A stretch of DNA of 64,000 nucleotides from Amyloporia xantha. Its lineage: Eukaryota > Basidiomycota > Agaricomycetes > Polyporales > Adustoporiaceae. Both the position numbers and the translations under genes were made by a program. This document shows, one piece after another, positions 22,203-33,978 of this stretch (positions within the stretch are counted from its first letter, which is position 1; each line of letters opens with the position of its first letter). Under the pieces are notes generated by a model. It was not told where the DNA came from. It did no database searches and worked only from the letters and a program-made list of their open reading frames with translations. The DNA is taken from NCBI GenBank assembly GCA_036971615.1, contig JAYKKR010000002.1, forward strand, positions 3,844,001-3,908,000, in the 5' to 3' direction.

Positions 22203-23825
22203 TCATGACAGGTTGGCAAAGCCGACCGCGCTGTTGTCAACGGAGAAAGCAGTGTAGACGCTCTGCATGAGACTGAAAGCCGTCGGACCATGTCAGGATC
22301 TGCTACACTCTGCGATAGTTTAAGAGGAGACTTACGTGTCACCAAGAAGCCAGACGTTACTGCCGAGACCGAGGTCCTGGCCACCCAGAGCAGCCTCGCA
22401 CAGACCGTTTCCAGCATCACCGAGGTTGAACCTGCAAGAAAGAGCGAGTCGGTCAAACACCCGGCCACCGGCATCATTTGTAACAAAAGGGGACGTACGC
22501 AGAAGACGAGATGGTGAAGGTGTTGCCACCCCAGGTGAACGCGATCTCCGGGAAGGAGTCGCAGGGGATACCGTACATCCCGTTGCCCAGGGACTGGGCA
22601 CCGTCGATGTTGCTGTAGAACTGATCGACCGCATCTGGCGGGCCGTACATGAGGGTCGTGCCAGAGTCTGCGTGCACATGAGCGACCCATGCAAGTTCTC
22701 AGTCAGAATGAATTGAGTCCCACCGATAATAGTGTCAAAGTCGGACGCGACGGTCTGCCCGTTGACCAGCGCGCTCGCGCCGCCGATCTGCCAGAAGCCC
22801 GAAGAGGACACGAGGTCGTGGTACTCGATGGAGCCGGAGTAGTACGAAGAGTCGGTGCCGCCGAGGTACAGCTCGGAGCCGCTGTCAGAGAGGTAGAAGC
22901 CGAACACACCTTCCGACACGGCGTCCTGGGAGACGGCCGTCCAGAAAAATGGGTCCTGCGGATCATGGAGGGGTTAGTGGGCAGAGGTAGGAGGTGTGAG
23001 CGATGGGGCTTACGGCATTAAGGTTGGACAGAGCAGGCCAGGCCAGGCCCATGAGGCCATCGGACGGCCCACCGACGAGGTCACCGCTCTCGCTGGTCAC
23101 AGCGGAGAGGTACTGGCCCGTGACGGAAACACCGGCCACGCTGACTGCAAATACCAACAAATAATGAGCACCTCGCAGCCGCCTTCGCAGGTAGTATATA
23201 ATGCGACTCGCCGTCATCCGTATAGATAGGGCCCGACGCTGTGGAACCATCACCATACTCGATCTGGAACGTGCCGCTCTGCTCCTGGCTTGTCGACGAC
23301 GACGAGGGGTCGTACGAGTCCTGCGCCTGGCAGCCGCTGCAGCTGGAGGACGGCACCCACAGGTCCGACGAGCCCGTGTCAAAGTCGATGGTGAAGCTCT
23401 GCGCGGGCGTGCCGATCGTGACCGTGCCCGTCCACTCCTCCTCCTGCTGGTCAGTGAGCGCCTCGGACTGGCGCTTCTGCAAGCCCGCGGGAAGCGTCGC
23501 CGCTGCCGGGATGTGCGCCCCCGCGTTGAAGTTCTCGAGGCCCATCTTGCGGTCGATCGTGATCAGGTTCGCGCGGTGCTTGCTGTCGGGGTGTAGCCAC
23601 ACTCGTGAGCACGCGCGGCACGCCCGCCGGACAGAAAGAACACGATACGCACTTCTGCACCTTGACGTTCTCCCGAAGTACCGCGTCCTGGTCGACGGTG
23701 CCGTCGGGCCTCGTCAAAGCGCTCCGCTTATGGAACGGGATGCGAATGCCTGTCTCCTTGGCAATCGGCGTCGCAGAGGCCATGAGCGCAAGCGCGACGG
23801 TGAGCAGAGATGCTTTGCAGAACAT
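22203..23825 (-). CDS. Secreted aspartic protease (pepsin family A1, polyporopepsin-like)
   Basis: Extracellular acid endopeptidase. ATG at 23825 gives MFCKASLLTVALALMASATP, a signal peptide, followed by a propeptide with IRIPFHKRS and a possible Lys-Arg processing site in AGLQKRQSE. The mature enzyme shows EEEWTGTVTIGTPAQSF, the first catalytic aspartate in IDFDTGSSDLWVP, the flap EYGDGSTASG, GLMGLAWPALSNLN, and the second catalytic site DSGTTLMYGP. The C-terminal part has GGNTFTIS and WLLGDTFMQSVYTAFSVDNS, then AVGFANLS before the stop at 22203. At least six short introns are needed; the product is about 410 aa. Cysteines in GNGLCEAAL and GIPCDSF suit the family's conserved disulfide. All catalytic residues are present. 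A CATAAAAG box lies about 95 bp upstream. Confidence 0.93.
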
Positions 23826-25295
23826 GGTTGCACGTTGACGCAGGGAGGAGCCACGGACCGTGAAGATGTAGGAAGCAGGGGGATGACCTGTTGACTTGTC
23901 TTGACGGGCGGGCTGGCTTTTATGCATCCTCGACTACTTGGCACCGCGTGCTCGTAAGGAGAGCGCTGGCGGGGATGTGGCTATACGGAGGCTGCATTCT
24001 GAGGGTGCACATGGAAAGCCGTAAAGGAGTCGCCGGAGGCCATGCTGGCGCGAAGAGCAGCAAAGCTTCTTCCAGATGGTCTCGTAGGCGTTCCAAATCC
24101 GACAGCTGTTGGCGGGAACAAACTATGCGTCACAAATAAAATTAGCCAGTCGATGTGAGATTGCCGTGGTGTGCTCACCAATCGGCGGACGTCTATCTTG
24201 GATACATCAGGTGGGACGCGTGGGCTGCGTGGCAGGAGATGCTGGGAGGCGCGTTCTGGGTCGGTACACTTACAATCGCGGAGAGACGACACCTCCGCCG
24301 TCATGCTTTCCCGCCGATGTAGCACGCTGTGGATCACCTCCAAGACGACTTGCATCGTCGGAAAAGCCTATGTAGGGTAGCCATCGGCATAGCCTCTTGA
24401 TTTGGCTACCATGCTACAGTGATCAACTTGACTGAGCAGTTAGTGAGGACCCCAGACAATCCCTATAATAGGTTAGATCAGAACATCGGTAAAGCTAGCC
24501 CTTTACTATGTCGACCGGAGAATTGCCCCAATCCAGCCCTTCACGTCGGGTGGCCGCGAACATATCGGGAAACCGACTCGGCGGTTTTGGCCAGAATGTG
24601 GGGGTTCATGTCGAATTCACGGCCAGCCTCCTATTGTGATTGTGTGGGGTCCTAGTTAACGTCGTCGCCGTCAACGGCTGCTGCACCATATCTGAGAGAA
24701 TCAGTCTAGCATGTGGGCATTCTGTATGGCTTGCACAGCTATGATGTGTCGCACCTACATGCATCCGATCTAAGAATCCAGCAGCAAACTTGAAGCAGCA
24801 TGTTCGGATGCTTCGACAGTGATCTCATTTTACGATCGATCCGCTTCTCGGCCATGTGCTTCCACGCGACAAATGTAGCACTGCCGCAATCTTCCGTTCT
24901 CAGTCTGCCCACCTCCTGTCCAATCCGATGCGCCGCCGCATGTGCCACTGCCTTCTCCCGCCTCTACCACCATCCATGCATCCATGCTGGACGCTGTGGA
25001 CGAAGCTCCGTCCGCCCATATCACACCATGCGCTGCACATACACGATCTCACCACTGCAAGAGCAAAAACACCGAGGCTGAGCAACCACTAGCACCGAAT
25101 CACCCGTGTCCAACCCCGTGTATCCATTGTCAAAATCGGTAGGTAACAGCAATACAATGAAAGCCAGGCGCGACAGCGCAAAAAGTAGCAGAGAGCGAAA
25201 GTAGCAAGCACAGCACTGCAGCTATTAGTATCGTCGAACAAGTCCGAGTCCGTGTCCAAGAACCCCCATATATCACAGCACAAGATTCGTCACGA
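23826..25295. other. Intergenic, protease promoter region
   Basis: 1.47 kb between the protease start and the cupredoxin stop. It contains the protease promoter; elsewhere only short overlapping frames are seen. Confidence 0.5.
23917..23924 (-). promoter_or_regulatory. TATA-like box of the aspartic protease gene
   Basis: CATAAAAG on the minus strand, about 95 bp before the start codon at 23825. A plausible TATA element by position and sequence. Confidence 0.45.
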
Positions 25296-26091
25296 TCACA
25301 GGAGGACACCCGCCAGGACACCCAGCGCGCCCAGTGCCATCGCAGCACCCCGCACATGCACCGCGTCCGCGCCACTCGCCTTTGATTGGGTCGAGGACGG
25401 CGCGGCCGACGTTGCGCTCGAAGAGCCGGTCGAGTTGGATGTCGTCGTCGTGTTAGTCTTCATCGCAGCTGCCTGGAACTCGGCGAAGCTCTTCTCCGCC
25501 GTGGGGTTCACAGCGAACACCATGCCCTTCTCACAGTGTCTGCGCACAACCACCGCGGAACATGCATCGATCAGTGTCTACGCACCGCGGGGACGCACAC
25601 ACACTCCCGAAATCGAATTGTACTCACCCAGTCTGACGGCAGTAGAACCAGAGCGGGGCGCTGGTGTTCATGATGGTGAAGCTGAACGTCGGGAACATGG
25701 TCGTGTTCGCGGCGACGAACTGGAAGCCCGAGTCGACGCCGGTGCTGCCGTTGGCGAATGTGAAGTTGGAACACGGGTCTGCAAACGTCGACTGCGTGAT
25801 CGTGTGGTTCATCGCCACGCTGAATGAATGAAGAGAGACGTCTCGATCAGACGGCGCCATGACACTCGCGAGATGGGAACGCGTACAATTCGAAGACCAG
25901 CTGGTCACCGACGGAAGCGTTCACGCTGAATATCCCCTCATTAGCTAGCATCTCACAATAACACAGGTCACGCAGACACACCTCGGCGGAGTGAAAGTGA
26001 GAGTCTTGTTCTCGCCGACCTTGACGCTGATGATTTCACCGAGGGCTACGCCGACCGGCAGGAGAGCAGCAATGAGAGTAGAGAAGCGCAT
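25296..26091 (-). CDS. GPI-anchored cupredoxin-like secreted protein
   Basis: Extracellular serine-rich protein of the fungal plastocyanin-like type. ATG at 26091 gives signal peptide MRFSTLIAALLPVGVALGE, then the beta-sandwich ISVKVGENKTLTFTPP, VNASVGDQLVFEF, NHTITQSTF, PTFSFTIMNTSAPLWFYC and GHCEKGMVFAVNP. Potential type-1 copper ligands are all present: His in NHT, Cys in WFYC, His in GHC and Met in GMVF. Two introns are needed; the last splits QTG and HCEK in phase. A Ser/Thr-rich linker (STGSSSATSAAPSSTQS) leads to a hydrophobic end GAAMALGALGVLAGVLL after a small-residue site, a GPI-attachment signal. Copper binding is inferred from ligand spacing. Likely cell-wall or surface redox function; its partner is unknown. 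Confidence 0.88.
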
Positions 26092-27191
26092 CTTGAACTT
26101 TGGGCTTGAGAACTTGGAAAAAGTAGTGCAGGGAACGTGCGTGAACTGGAACGAGCTACCTCAAGTGCCGTCGACTGGGACGAATGACCGAAAGTCGAGA
26201 CTGCATTCGGGAGGCGGGAGACGGTATTCGGTACTCAGTGCTCTGTATTCGGCTACCATGGCGGAAACGAGAACGACGACTCACCCTGCTCGGGGTTGCT
26301 GAAAACCTGGCCGACTGGATGCGGGGAAAGAGGTGGCAATGAGAATGAAAGACGGTCGTCCGTGCTGGATGCGAGCTGTTATATGCACCGATCGTGTCGG
26401 CTTGGCGACGACCAGATGGTTGACTGCCAGTCTCCCACTCCGCGGGAGGCACAACCACCTCACAAACGTAAGAATAGAACCATCCATTCGAACGTCACCT
26501 GCCTATCACAGCATCACTGGTCGACGGCTGTCGACGGTTGCAACCAGGCCCGCTTCCAGCTTGGCTTGGCACTGACACGAACGCGCGCGTTCTGCACGTC
26601 TTCGACGACAATCAGAGCTCGAGGTAGACAGCCGGATCCATTACGTACGTAGACAGGTATGTTAGGACTGTATTGTCGAAGATCTCAGAACAAAAAACAC
26701 ACGAGGTGACCACGAACGAGCGACTCGCTATCACATCGTCATGCAGACACAGCCGTGTCTTGATCGAGCATGCATGCAGTCGTTGCAGTGTACAACAGAA
26801 TTACAGATCATTCTACTTCAAACCGCGGAATCCAAAACGTCAAAGGGGGCGTGATCATATGGGGTTGAGCCCAGTAGATCTGCAGTGTTGAACTGCATCG
26901 GCGGTGGTCTGAATGACACTCCCGGCCGGTCGCCCCCTTTGGCAAGGCCGCATAACCCTATCACGATCACTCTGCCAATAGAGCACGTCTGCTCGTTCAG
27001 CCTTCATCACTCGAGACCGGACAAGCCTTAGTCCTCGTACCAGCCAACCACCCATCCATCCGGCACTCCTGCTTGGAACGGATTCGAAAACACACTGAAT
27101 GGCTCATCTCGTCAATACATGCGGAGCACGACAGGAAAACATCACCTGCGGATTCAGACGATACCCGGAACTCTTTTCTTGACTGACCTGC
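26092..27191. other. Intergenic, no gene recognised
   Basis: 1.1 kb upstream of the cupredoxin gene and downstream of the methyltransferase. Only short overlapping frames are present, with no repeat. Confidence 0.5.
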
Positions 27192-28010
27192 TCAAACGCG
27201 GCATAAGATCTCGCCGTGCAACAAGGCATACCACCCGTCCTCCTCGGTAGCCCACTGTCTGAACGCTTGGGAGATCTTGTCCAGGTCAGCCTGCGTGCCG
27301 TGCCCGCCTTCCACGACCGACCGCGCGAACGACGACTTGAGCACGCGATCGGCCCACAGGTCGCCCCACCACGCACGTTCCTCGGGGGTACTGTAGCACC
27401 AAGCGCTAGCAGTCGCCTTGATGTCCGCACGGGCGAATCCGGCCTTCAGGGCATACGACACCAACCTGCGGCCCGCGTTCGGTTCGCCCCCCAGCGAGCG
27501 GGCGATCGTGCGGTGGAGCCTGTTGAACTCATCCAACAGAGGGTTCTCCGGGTACCACGCCATGTTGACGAAGTCGCCCTCACGCGTGGCGACGAACCCG
27601 CCAGGCTTCGTGACGCGGCGCATCTCGCGGAGGGCGCGGACGGGGTCCGGAACGTGCTGCAGGACCTGGTGCGCGTGCACGACGTCGAAGGTGGCGTCGG
27701 GGAAGTCGAGCGCGAGGAGGTCGCCGACGACGAACTGGACGTTCTGGACGCCGCGGGCGGACGCCGTTGCGCGGGCTTGCTCGAGGACCTCGGCGGCGTT
27801 CTCCAGGCCGATGACGCGTCCTTGCGGCACTAGGGCGGCGAAGTCGGCGGTGATGGACCCGGGCCCACAGCCGACGTCGAGGATCTGCATGTCTGGGCGG
27901 AGCGAGCTCAAGAGGTATCCGGCCGAGTTCTCGGCGGTGCGCCAGCTGTGAGAGCGCAACACGGATTCGTGGTGGCCGTTGATGTACGTGGATTCTGCCT
28001 CTTGCGACAT
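27192..28010 (-). CDS. Class I SAM-dependent methyltransferase (UbiE/COQ5-like fold)
   Basis: Single-exon gene, 272 aa from ATG 28010 (MSQEAESTYINGHHESVLRS). The Rossmann motif I is ILDVGCGPGSITADFA, motif Post-I has GRVIGLENA, QNVQFVVGDLLALDFPD gives the adenine-contact acidic residue, and FDVVHAHQVLQHVPDP with LREMRRVTKPGGFVAT gives motifs II-III. The C-terminal half carries acceptor-binding helices (NAGRRLVSYALKAGF, YSTPEERAWWGDLWADRVL). The acceptor is unknown; such enzymes in fungi methylate small molecules, including in secondary metabolism. An upstream in-frame extension starts only at a TTG codon, so the first ATG is preferred. It is divergent to the thioredoxin gene, 319 bp apart, with a strong TATA box on its side. 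Lack of introns in an intron-rich genome is slightly unusual. Confidence 0.9.
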   Translation of the reverse strand: MSQEAESTYINGHHESVLRSHSWRTAENSAGYLLSSLRPDMQILDVGCGPGSITADFAALVPQGRVIGLENAAEVLEQARATASARGVQNVQFVVGDLLALDFPDATFDVVHAHQVLQHVPDPVRALREMRRVTKPGGFVATREGDFVNMAWYPENPLLDEFNRLHRTIARSLGGEPNAGRRLVSYALKAGFARADIKATASAWCYSTPEERAWWGDLWADRVLKSSFARSVVEGGHGTQADLDKISQAFRQWATEEDGWYALLHGEILCRV

Positions 28011-28329
28011 GGTTTCTTCTGGACCTGCTAGAATATCAAGCTTGTTCATACATAGATACAGCTGCGAACATACACAGGTTATAGTTGCTCGGGCTGTTAG
28101 AGGGTCGGGAAAGAGGTTCAAAGTGGTAAATGGAGTGTAGATTGTGCTTTTATAAATGGAATCGACGGAGGTCCGGGGAGACGCTCATTCGGCGGGAACC
28201 GCGTAACCCACTGGGTCACATGACTGCGCGTCATGCAAATTCGTGCTCACCGGCCTGAGTGTAATGCAGCATTAGCTTGAAGCTCTTTGCTCTATAGTCT
28301 TTGCCTAAGCAGCACCACCCGTCAGCAGA
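28011..28329. promoter_or_regulatory. Divergent promoter, methyltransferase / thioredoxin
   Basis: A 319-bp spacer between two start codons. TTTATAAAAG on the minus strand (28147-28156) is a TATA box about 140 bp before the methyltransferase start. The thioredoxin side has no clear TATA, as expected for a housekeeping gene. Confidence 0.6.
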
Positions 28330-28989
28330 ATGTCCTCTGCACTTGCTTTAAGAGCTGCTCGGACAAGCCTTCGCTTACAGGCAATATTGAAGAGGAACTT
28401 CCATTCAACGCTGCGACGCAATGAGCACTTCCTGGATGCCGACTCGCAGGTAAAGTCACCTCTCAATCCCCCCCAGCACCCGACATGTCAATGGTGATGA
28501 TAGCGATGACCGGCTTGTCTCTTCGTCTTCGCATTTTTAATCATCTCTGTAGACGTTCGAAAAAGCCATCTCGAGCAAGGACACGGTCGTCCTTGTGGAC
28601 TTCTACGCAGAGTGAGCAAGTCGGTTGCCGTATGACCGTCCTTCAAACTTGTTTACGCCCAGCCGTTGTGCCTCTTCCCCAGTTGGTGCAATCCGTGCAG
28701 GATGCTCTCTCCTATCCTAGAGAAGGTCACGGCAGACCCGGAAGTCAAGTCAGGCAGTGGCCGACCGCTCGACCTCGTCACAATAGACACTGACGCTCAG
28801 ATAGAGCTGGCGCAGAAATACAGTGTGAGTCAATGGATTTCTTCCCCGTCGCGAACTGCATAGTGAAGAGCTGCATCGCAGATCCGCTCGCTGCCGACGG
28901 TCATGGCGTTCAAAGACGGAGAACCCGCTAAACAGTTTATCGGAGCCCTACCTGAAGCGCAGGTCCGCGCTTTCTTACGATCGGTATAA
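28330..28989 (+). CDS. Mitochondrial thioredoxin with CNPC active site
   Basis: Small thiol-disulfide reductase. Four exons (28330-28449, 28553-28611, 28683-28824, 28882-28989) join in phase to 142 aa. The N-terminus MSSALALRAARTSLRLQAIL plus KRNFHSTLRR is a classical arginine-rich mitochondrial presequence with an octapeptide-like FHSTLRR site. The fold follows: TFEKAISSKDTVVLVDFYAD, the active site WCNPCRMLSPILEKV, VTIDTDAQIELAQKYS, and IRSLPTVMAFKDGEPAKQF with the cis-proline loop, ending QVRAFLRSV. The active site is CNPC rather than the common CGPC, read directly across the exon junction 28611/28683. The residue between the cysteines tunes redox potential in this family. The donor would be thioredoxin reductase. 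Frame and length are normal. Confidence 0.92.
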
Positions 28990-29186
28990 CTAGGGATAAC
29001 TATCTGTATTTGTAACCCCCCTTTCCGCCACTCGTATGCACAAACGCCTGCTGTCCATTGTACTACATCATTAAATGGAATGCTGCTGAAACATATGGAG
29101 ATCCATGTTTCACGTCGGAAGCACTGCTCCGTGGTTGTGCAATGCGATACCATACCGAGTCATCAATGAGGACAAGAATGGAGGTC

Positions 29187-32166
29187 CTAAGGAGCTTTTG
29201 TCCTCAGAATGTCGAAGAAGGCCTCTTGCGGTAATTCTACGCTTCCGATTTTCTTCATCCATTTCTTACCTTCCTTTTGATTTTCGAGGTGTTTGAGTTT
29301 GCGCTCATAATGTCCTGTCCAAGTCGAAAGGAAGAGAGAGAGAGAGAGAGAGAGAGAATCAGACCAGGCTTCCGACTGTATATAATAATCCCCTTGCGCA
29401 CCTCCGTATAAACCAGCGGTGACATCTGCCCGTAAAGCGGACAATGTCTCCCGCGCAACGATCCGGCGTCCGACCGCTGCTTGGATGGGCACCTCGAAGA
29501 GTTGCCGAGGGATGACCTTATCTGAAGCCCGAGTTCGCCGTCAATCACCCGTGCGAGGAAAATGCAAAGCACCACATACGCAGTTTCTTCACCCATGCCC
29601 TGCCGACTTCTTGCTCGGCAGAGCGATGGACAATCAGTGCCAGAGCATCGACCGGCTTGTTATTCAGGAGGAAGACCATCTGCAAGTATTACTAAGCTTC
29701 AGCCTAAGGTGAGGGGACATACGCTACTAACTTTAACCATATTGCTCGGCTGGTATCCACCGTCTTCATAGCTGCAATCAAAGTATGATGAGCGCCATGT
29801 TGTGGGGCCAACTTCAATGTGCGGGAACTCACTCGAAGCTGGCAAAGCCCGAGCTACGGCTCTTCAGCCTATCAAAGAAATCTGTAACGATTTCCGTCAG
29901 GGGAATAGTGCAGGTCAGCATCACCCGGGATGAAACCATGCCGGACGCGTCCAGATATCGAACATCCAGGTTCTCGGCGCGATGGTGATAGCATAGATCC
30001 ATCATATCACCGAGATACTCTGCAAAATGCGTAACATAAGTTGGGGAAGACTTGCGATGCAATTCACCGGTTAGCCCCACCTTGCGGAGCAATGATTGTT
30101 GCGTTGACAATGGGCTCCTGGATTTCCTTCACTTTGGCCGTAACATCAGTAACGTCTGGGAAGTCGGTCGGATTGCTGACAATCGCCGTCCGGTCCCTGT
30201 ACACAACTGCAGACGTGCATGTCAAATCAAACAGGGGAAACAGGGGCGTGCGACTGGACGAACCTTTATAAGGGACAGTGGGGGCTGTGATAATCACGTT
30301 CGCGTCGTATTCGTCCTCCAGTCGCTGGCGGAACACGTCCATGTGCAATGTCCCAAGAAAGCCTAGGCGACACCCCTGCCCTAGCGCGGTCGACGACTCA
30401 CGGGTCACCTCGACGCTGCGGTCTGTCAAGGTCAGCTGAAGGGAAAGGGGGTTAGGCGGCTCCCACAAACACTATCCAATACAATCCCTACCCTCTTGAT
30501 TGATTCTTCCAGCTTCGGGAAGTCGTTGCTGTCAATTGGATATATCCCCGCATAGACCATCGCCTTGGCAGGTTTGAAGCCGGGCATTGGTTCCACGGGT
30601 TCTCCCACCCGATATAACGTGTCGCCGATATGAGCTATTTGGTCCCCGCATGGTTAGACTCCCATCAGCGTCTAACAAACGCGGGCGAACCTTCCGAAGA
30701 TTCTTTCATATTGCAAGCGACGTACCCCACTTGTCCGGGTCGCAAGGTCGTGGTGGGCATCTCTTCTGGATACATGACGCCCAAGTCGACCACTTCGTAC
30801 TTCTTCCTGGTATGACAGGACGCGATCTTATCACCTTGAAGACATAAGCTTCAGCCTACTAATCTCCTCTAGGAAACGCTGGCCGACCTTTCCGCAACAC
30901 GCCGTTTTGAATGCTCACCAAGGAGATGACGCCCCGGTATCGGTCGTATCTGAAGAAACATTTGAATGGAGATATTTAAAGAACATGGACTAACCTTACG
31001 AAGAGTCAAACAGAAACGCCTTTGTCGGACCCGTGGCCTTCCCAGTGGGTGGAGGTATTCGATCTACGATAGCCTGCAACACGTTCTCTACTCCCTTACC
31101 GGTCTTGGCAGATATGCAGATACAGTCTGCAGGATCAATGCCGAACGTCGACTGCATCTGGGCAGCTATTATTTCTGGTTGGGCCGCGGGAAGATCGATC
31201 TGTAAACGCAGCAATGTCAACCATGTCGGTCCTTTTTCACGAGGAGTGGTGAATGGCCACCTTATTCAGAACGGGTATAATCGTGAGGCCCCTGTCTCGC
31301 GCGATGTGGAAAACTGATATGGACTGCGCTTGGATGCCTTGCGTCGCATCCACCAGCAACAGAGCGCCTTGACACGCGGCTAGAGAACGAGAGACCTCCC
31401 ATGCGAAGTCAACGTGACCCTAGCTCTTCAGCTTCGGTCAGCGCCCTCTCCGGAGTCAACGATGCACTGACAGGAGTATCGATTAGATTGAGAAGGTACT
31501 GATGTCCGGCGAATTGATGTATCATACTGCAAGCATTGAGACGATGTCATAGCACCAAATTGAGACACTATACCTTGCGGTTTGAGCCTTGACTGATCGA
31601 TGAGGTCAGAGTCTCCCCAGGCAAGCAGGATAAAACGTGCCAACCTGTGATTCCGCGCTCTCGCTCAACCTTGAGTTTATCTAGAACTTGCTGGTTGACG
31701 CCTTTCGACTTCTTGTCAATAGTGCCTGTCAACTACAAAGAAGCTGTACATTATGTATGCTCTTCCTGTAAGCACACACAAACCTCGAGCAGCCTGGCCA
31801 AGATGAATATGAGCGTTTGCCAGACGGTGTGTTCGAATCTCATACCTATCAGCCAGGGTCGATTTTCCGTGGTCTTGGTTATGATTTGTTTATTACCAGG
31901 GAATCTGGCAGAATGATCGAACATGCTTACCGATGTGGGCAATTATGGAGAAATTTCTATATGTAATGAATCAGTCCGTGACAATATGCATACAGAACTT
32001 CGACATACCGTATGACATCACATGGAAAGTCTTCCATTCGCAGGGGTTTCCGAGGTACCCCATAGAGCCTTGGAGAAGATGCAAACTGCCTGCAGAATGA
32101 GCGAGGTGTGTGCCTCTGATGCCGTTCGAACAGTCTCAGGCATGAGAGGCGCCAATGCAGGAGCAT
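29187..32166 (-). CDS. GUF1: Mitochondrial translation factor GUF1 (LepA/EF4 GTPase)
   Basis: Ribosome-back-translocating GTPase of the mitochondrial matrix. ATG at 32166 gives a basic presequence [20 protein letters not shown], then [20 protein letters not shown]. The G1 box spans an intron: [13 protein letters not shown]. Further boxes: [19 protein letters not shown] with [25 protein letters not shown] (G4) and [10 protein letters not shown] (G5). Later come [35 protein letters not shown], and the LepA-specific C-terminal domain ending [26 protein letters not shown] (interrupted by the last intron) and [19 protein letters not shown] with [15 protein letters not shown]. About eight introns; the product is about 640 aa, normal. 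The last intron contains a 25-nt GA run. Confidence 0.93.
29333..29357. repeat. (AG)n microsatellite in the last GUF1 intron
   Basis: A 25-nt perfect AG run, reading as CT on the GUF1 coding strand, inside the intron before [10 protein letters not shown]. It acts as a strong polypyrimidine stretch upstream of that acceptor; length variation between strains is expected. Confidence 0.9.
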
Positions 32167-33058
32167 CACACACTCGCTTTCTTTCCTCCACAACAGCGCA
32201 GCGACCAAGACGTCTGTGACACAGATTGACGACGCCGAATACTCTCCAGAGATGCTTCGGTATGGGGATGTTCGGCGTCTGCTAAAAATGGAAGTAGCAA
32301 TTTCGGAGTTCCGAATATTGTAGTATATGGATCATTCTAAGTACATTTTCGGCCTCCCGACATCTGCCACAATGTTCGGAGCCACGAGTGTGCTAGAGAA
32401 ACCAAATGCATTTGTAGGATACTGCTTGACTAGGTATACACTATACTGGCAATATAACCGAGGGCCATCTCAACGCTCTTCTCCCCCTTCTGAAATATTC
32501 TTGGGCACAGTCAATATTAGCGGAGCACATAATTTTATACTATATTTGGGTAAAGGCGGCTTGATTAAGTCAAGCCAAGAAGGCTCGACGTTTGCTCATT
32601 GGCTGGCATCGTCATGTAGTTTCACTCTCCGCTTCTACACGATCAGACTTGAAAGAGTCGGATCTAAGATAGTTAACTGGAATGTGCTCCAAAAATGCTC
32701 GGTCGAAAACACAGAATGGCCAATACAATAATCGAAGCTTCGCAAGGTGTACACTTATTTGTTATAACCCACACGCTCCGAAATTCATTCACACCCGAGC
32801 ATGTCTGAAGAGTATTATGGCCTCGCAAATCTTTTTTCCCTCCAGAGTGAGCCGGGCACGAAGAAGACATGAGAAGACATGACACAGGCTTTCGCGGCAG
32901 AGCTTCGCGAGACTTCGAGCCCGAGCGGGCAAGTAGGAGCCGCCGGCAGAGCTGCTTAGTCAGCAGGTAGTCCGCGACCATGCGCCACATCTGCAGATCC
33001 AGCAAAGTCCACACCGCCCTGCGTTGGCTTTACCTTCCCCGCTGCTCTCAGGTATACC
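32167..33058. other. Divergent intergenic region GUF1 / cwf18
   Basis: About 890 bp. AT-rich segment near 32470-32580; no gene recognised and no clear TATA. Both neighbours start outward from it. Confidence 0.5.
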
Positions 33059-33708
33059 ATGTCTCTCGCAGATGCATCTGACGCACGCAAGGCCCGTCTC
33101 ATAGCACTCAGGAAACGGAAAGCAGGAGAAGCACTTGACGGGGACAAGTCAGTCGTCGTCACCTACTATTGCACAGGTTTCCTAATTTCCTAACCGCGAA
33201 CGCTGTTTCCCTGTTAGTGAACCGACCGAGCAGGTCATAAAGCATCGTATCTTCGACCCTGAAACACGTACCTTGAAGAAACACACGAAAGATGACGACA
33301 TCGCAATGGAGGACACAGTGGAGAAGAAAGTGGAAGGGCTGGCACAGGCCATTATTGCAGAGGACAAGGAACGGAGAGCACAGGAACTGGTATGTCAGCC
33401 CTTACATTTGCCGCTATCTCATGCTGACATTCTCCGCAGGATCTGTTTAATATTGCGCCAAAACGCCCCAACTGGGATCTGAAACGCGAGATGGAGAAGA
33501 AACTCGCTAAGCTGGAACGCAAAACGCAAGAGGCAATCCATACACTGATCAGTATGTAGCAAAGTCATGTTTCAACCGATGAAGCTCACTCGGAACAGGA
33601 CAGCGGCTGGCTGCCCAAAAAGGCCAGTCAGATGACCTTGTCGGTGCTATGAACGCCCAAGAAAAAGCAGGCCAGGCAGAAGATGACGAATCAGATGAAG
33701 ATGATTGA
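33059..33708 (+). CDS. cwf18: Pre-mRNA splicing factor cwf18 (CCDC12 family)
   Basis: Small spliceosomal protein of the Prp19-associated complex. ATG at 33059 gives MSLADASDARKARLIALRKR. After the first intron NEPTEQVIKHRIFDPETRTL carries the family hallmark FDPETRTLKKH. The middle is acidic and coiled (AMEDTVEKKVEGLAQAI), then DLFNIAPKRPNWDLKREM and the helical KLAKLERKTQEAIHTLIRQR typical of CCDC12 proteins. It ends in an acidic tail DDESDEDD before TGA at 33706-33708. Three introns; about 170 aa, normal for the family. The gene shares its upstream region with GUF1. Confidence 0.9.
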
Positions 33709-33978
33709 GTACTCGCCTATCGAACAGTGTCGTACGTTGCTTCTGTAACTCTATCTTATTTGATCTTGCAAGTATTCCGCACTGGATACTCGTACGACAC
33801 ATCAACTGACATATCCGTTCAAGAACGGCCGCTAGCTCGCAATGTCTGCATCTGCATCTGATTTATCCATCTTCATTTCTCGAGATACAAGCGGACGGTA
33901 TGTTCAACGCTGATGAATATTAAATTAAAAAGTGGCTTAATCTAGTGTAATTTCAGTTCTCTCTCCTGAGCTATTCCT

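Noticed and set aside
22336..23894. Long plus-strand frames over the aspartic protease
   Set aside because: They are antisense shadows of a GC-rich gene whose minus-strand product has all protease motifs.
28011..28121. Upstream extension of the methyltransferase
   Set aside because: The extension starts at a TTG codon; the first ATG at 28010 fits family length.
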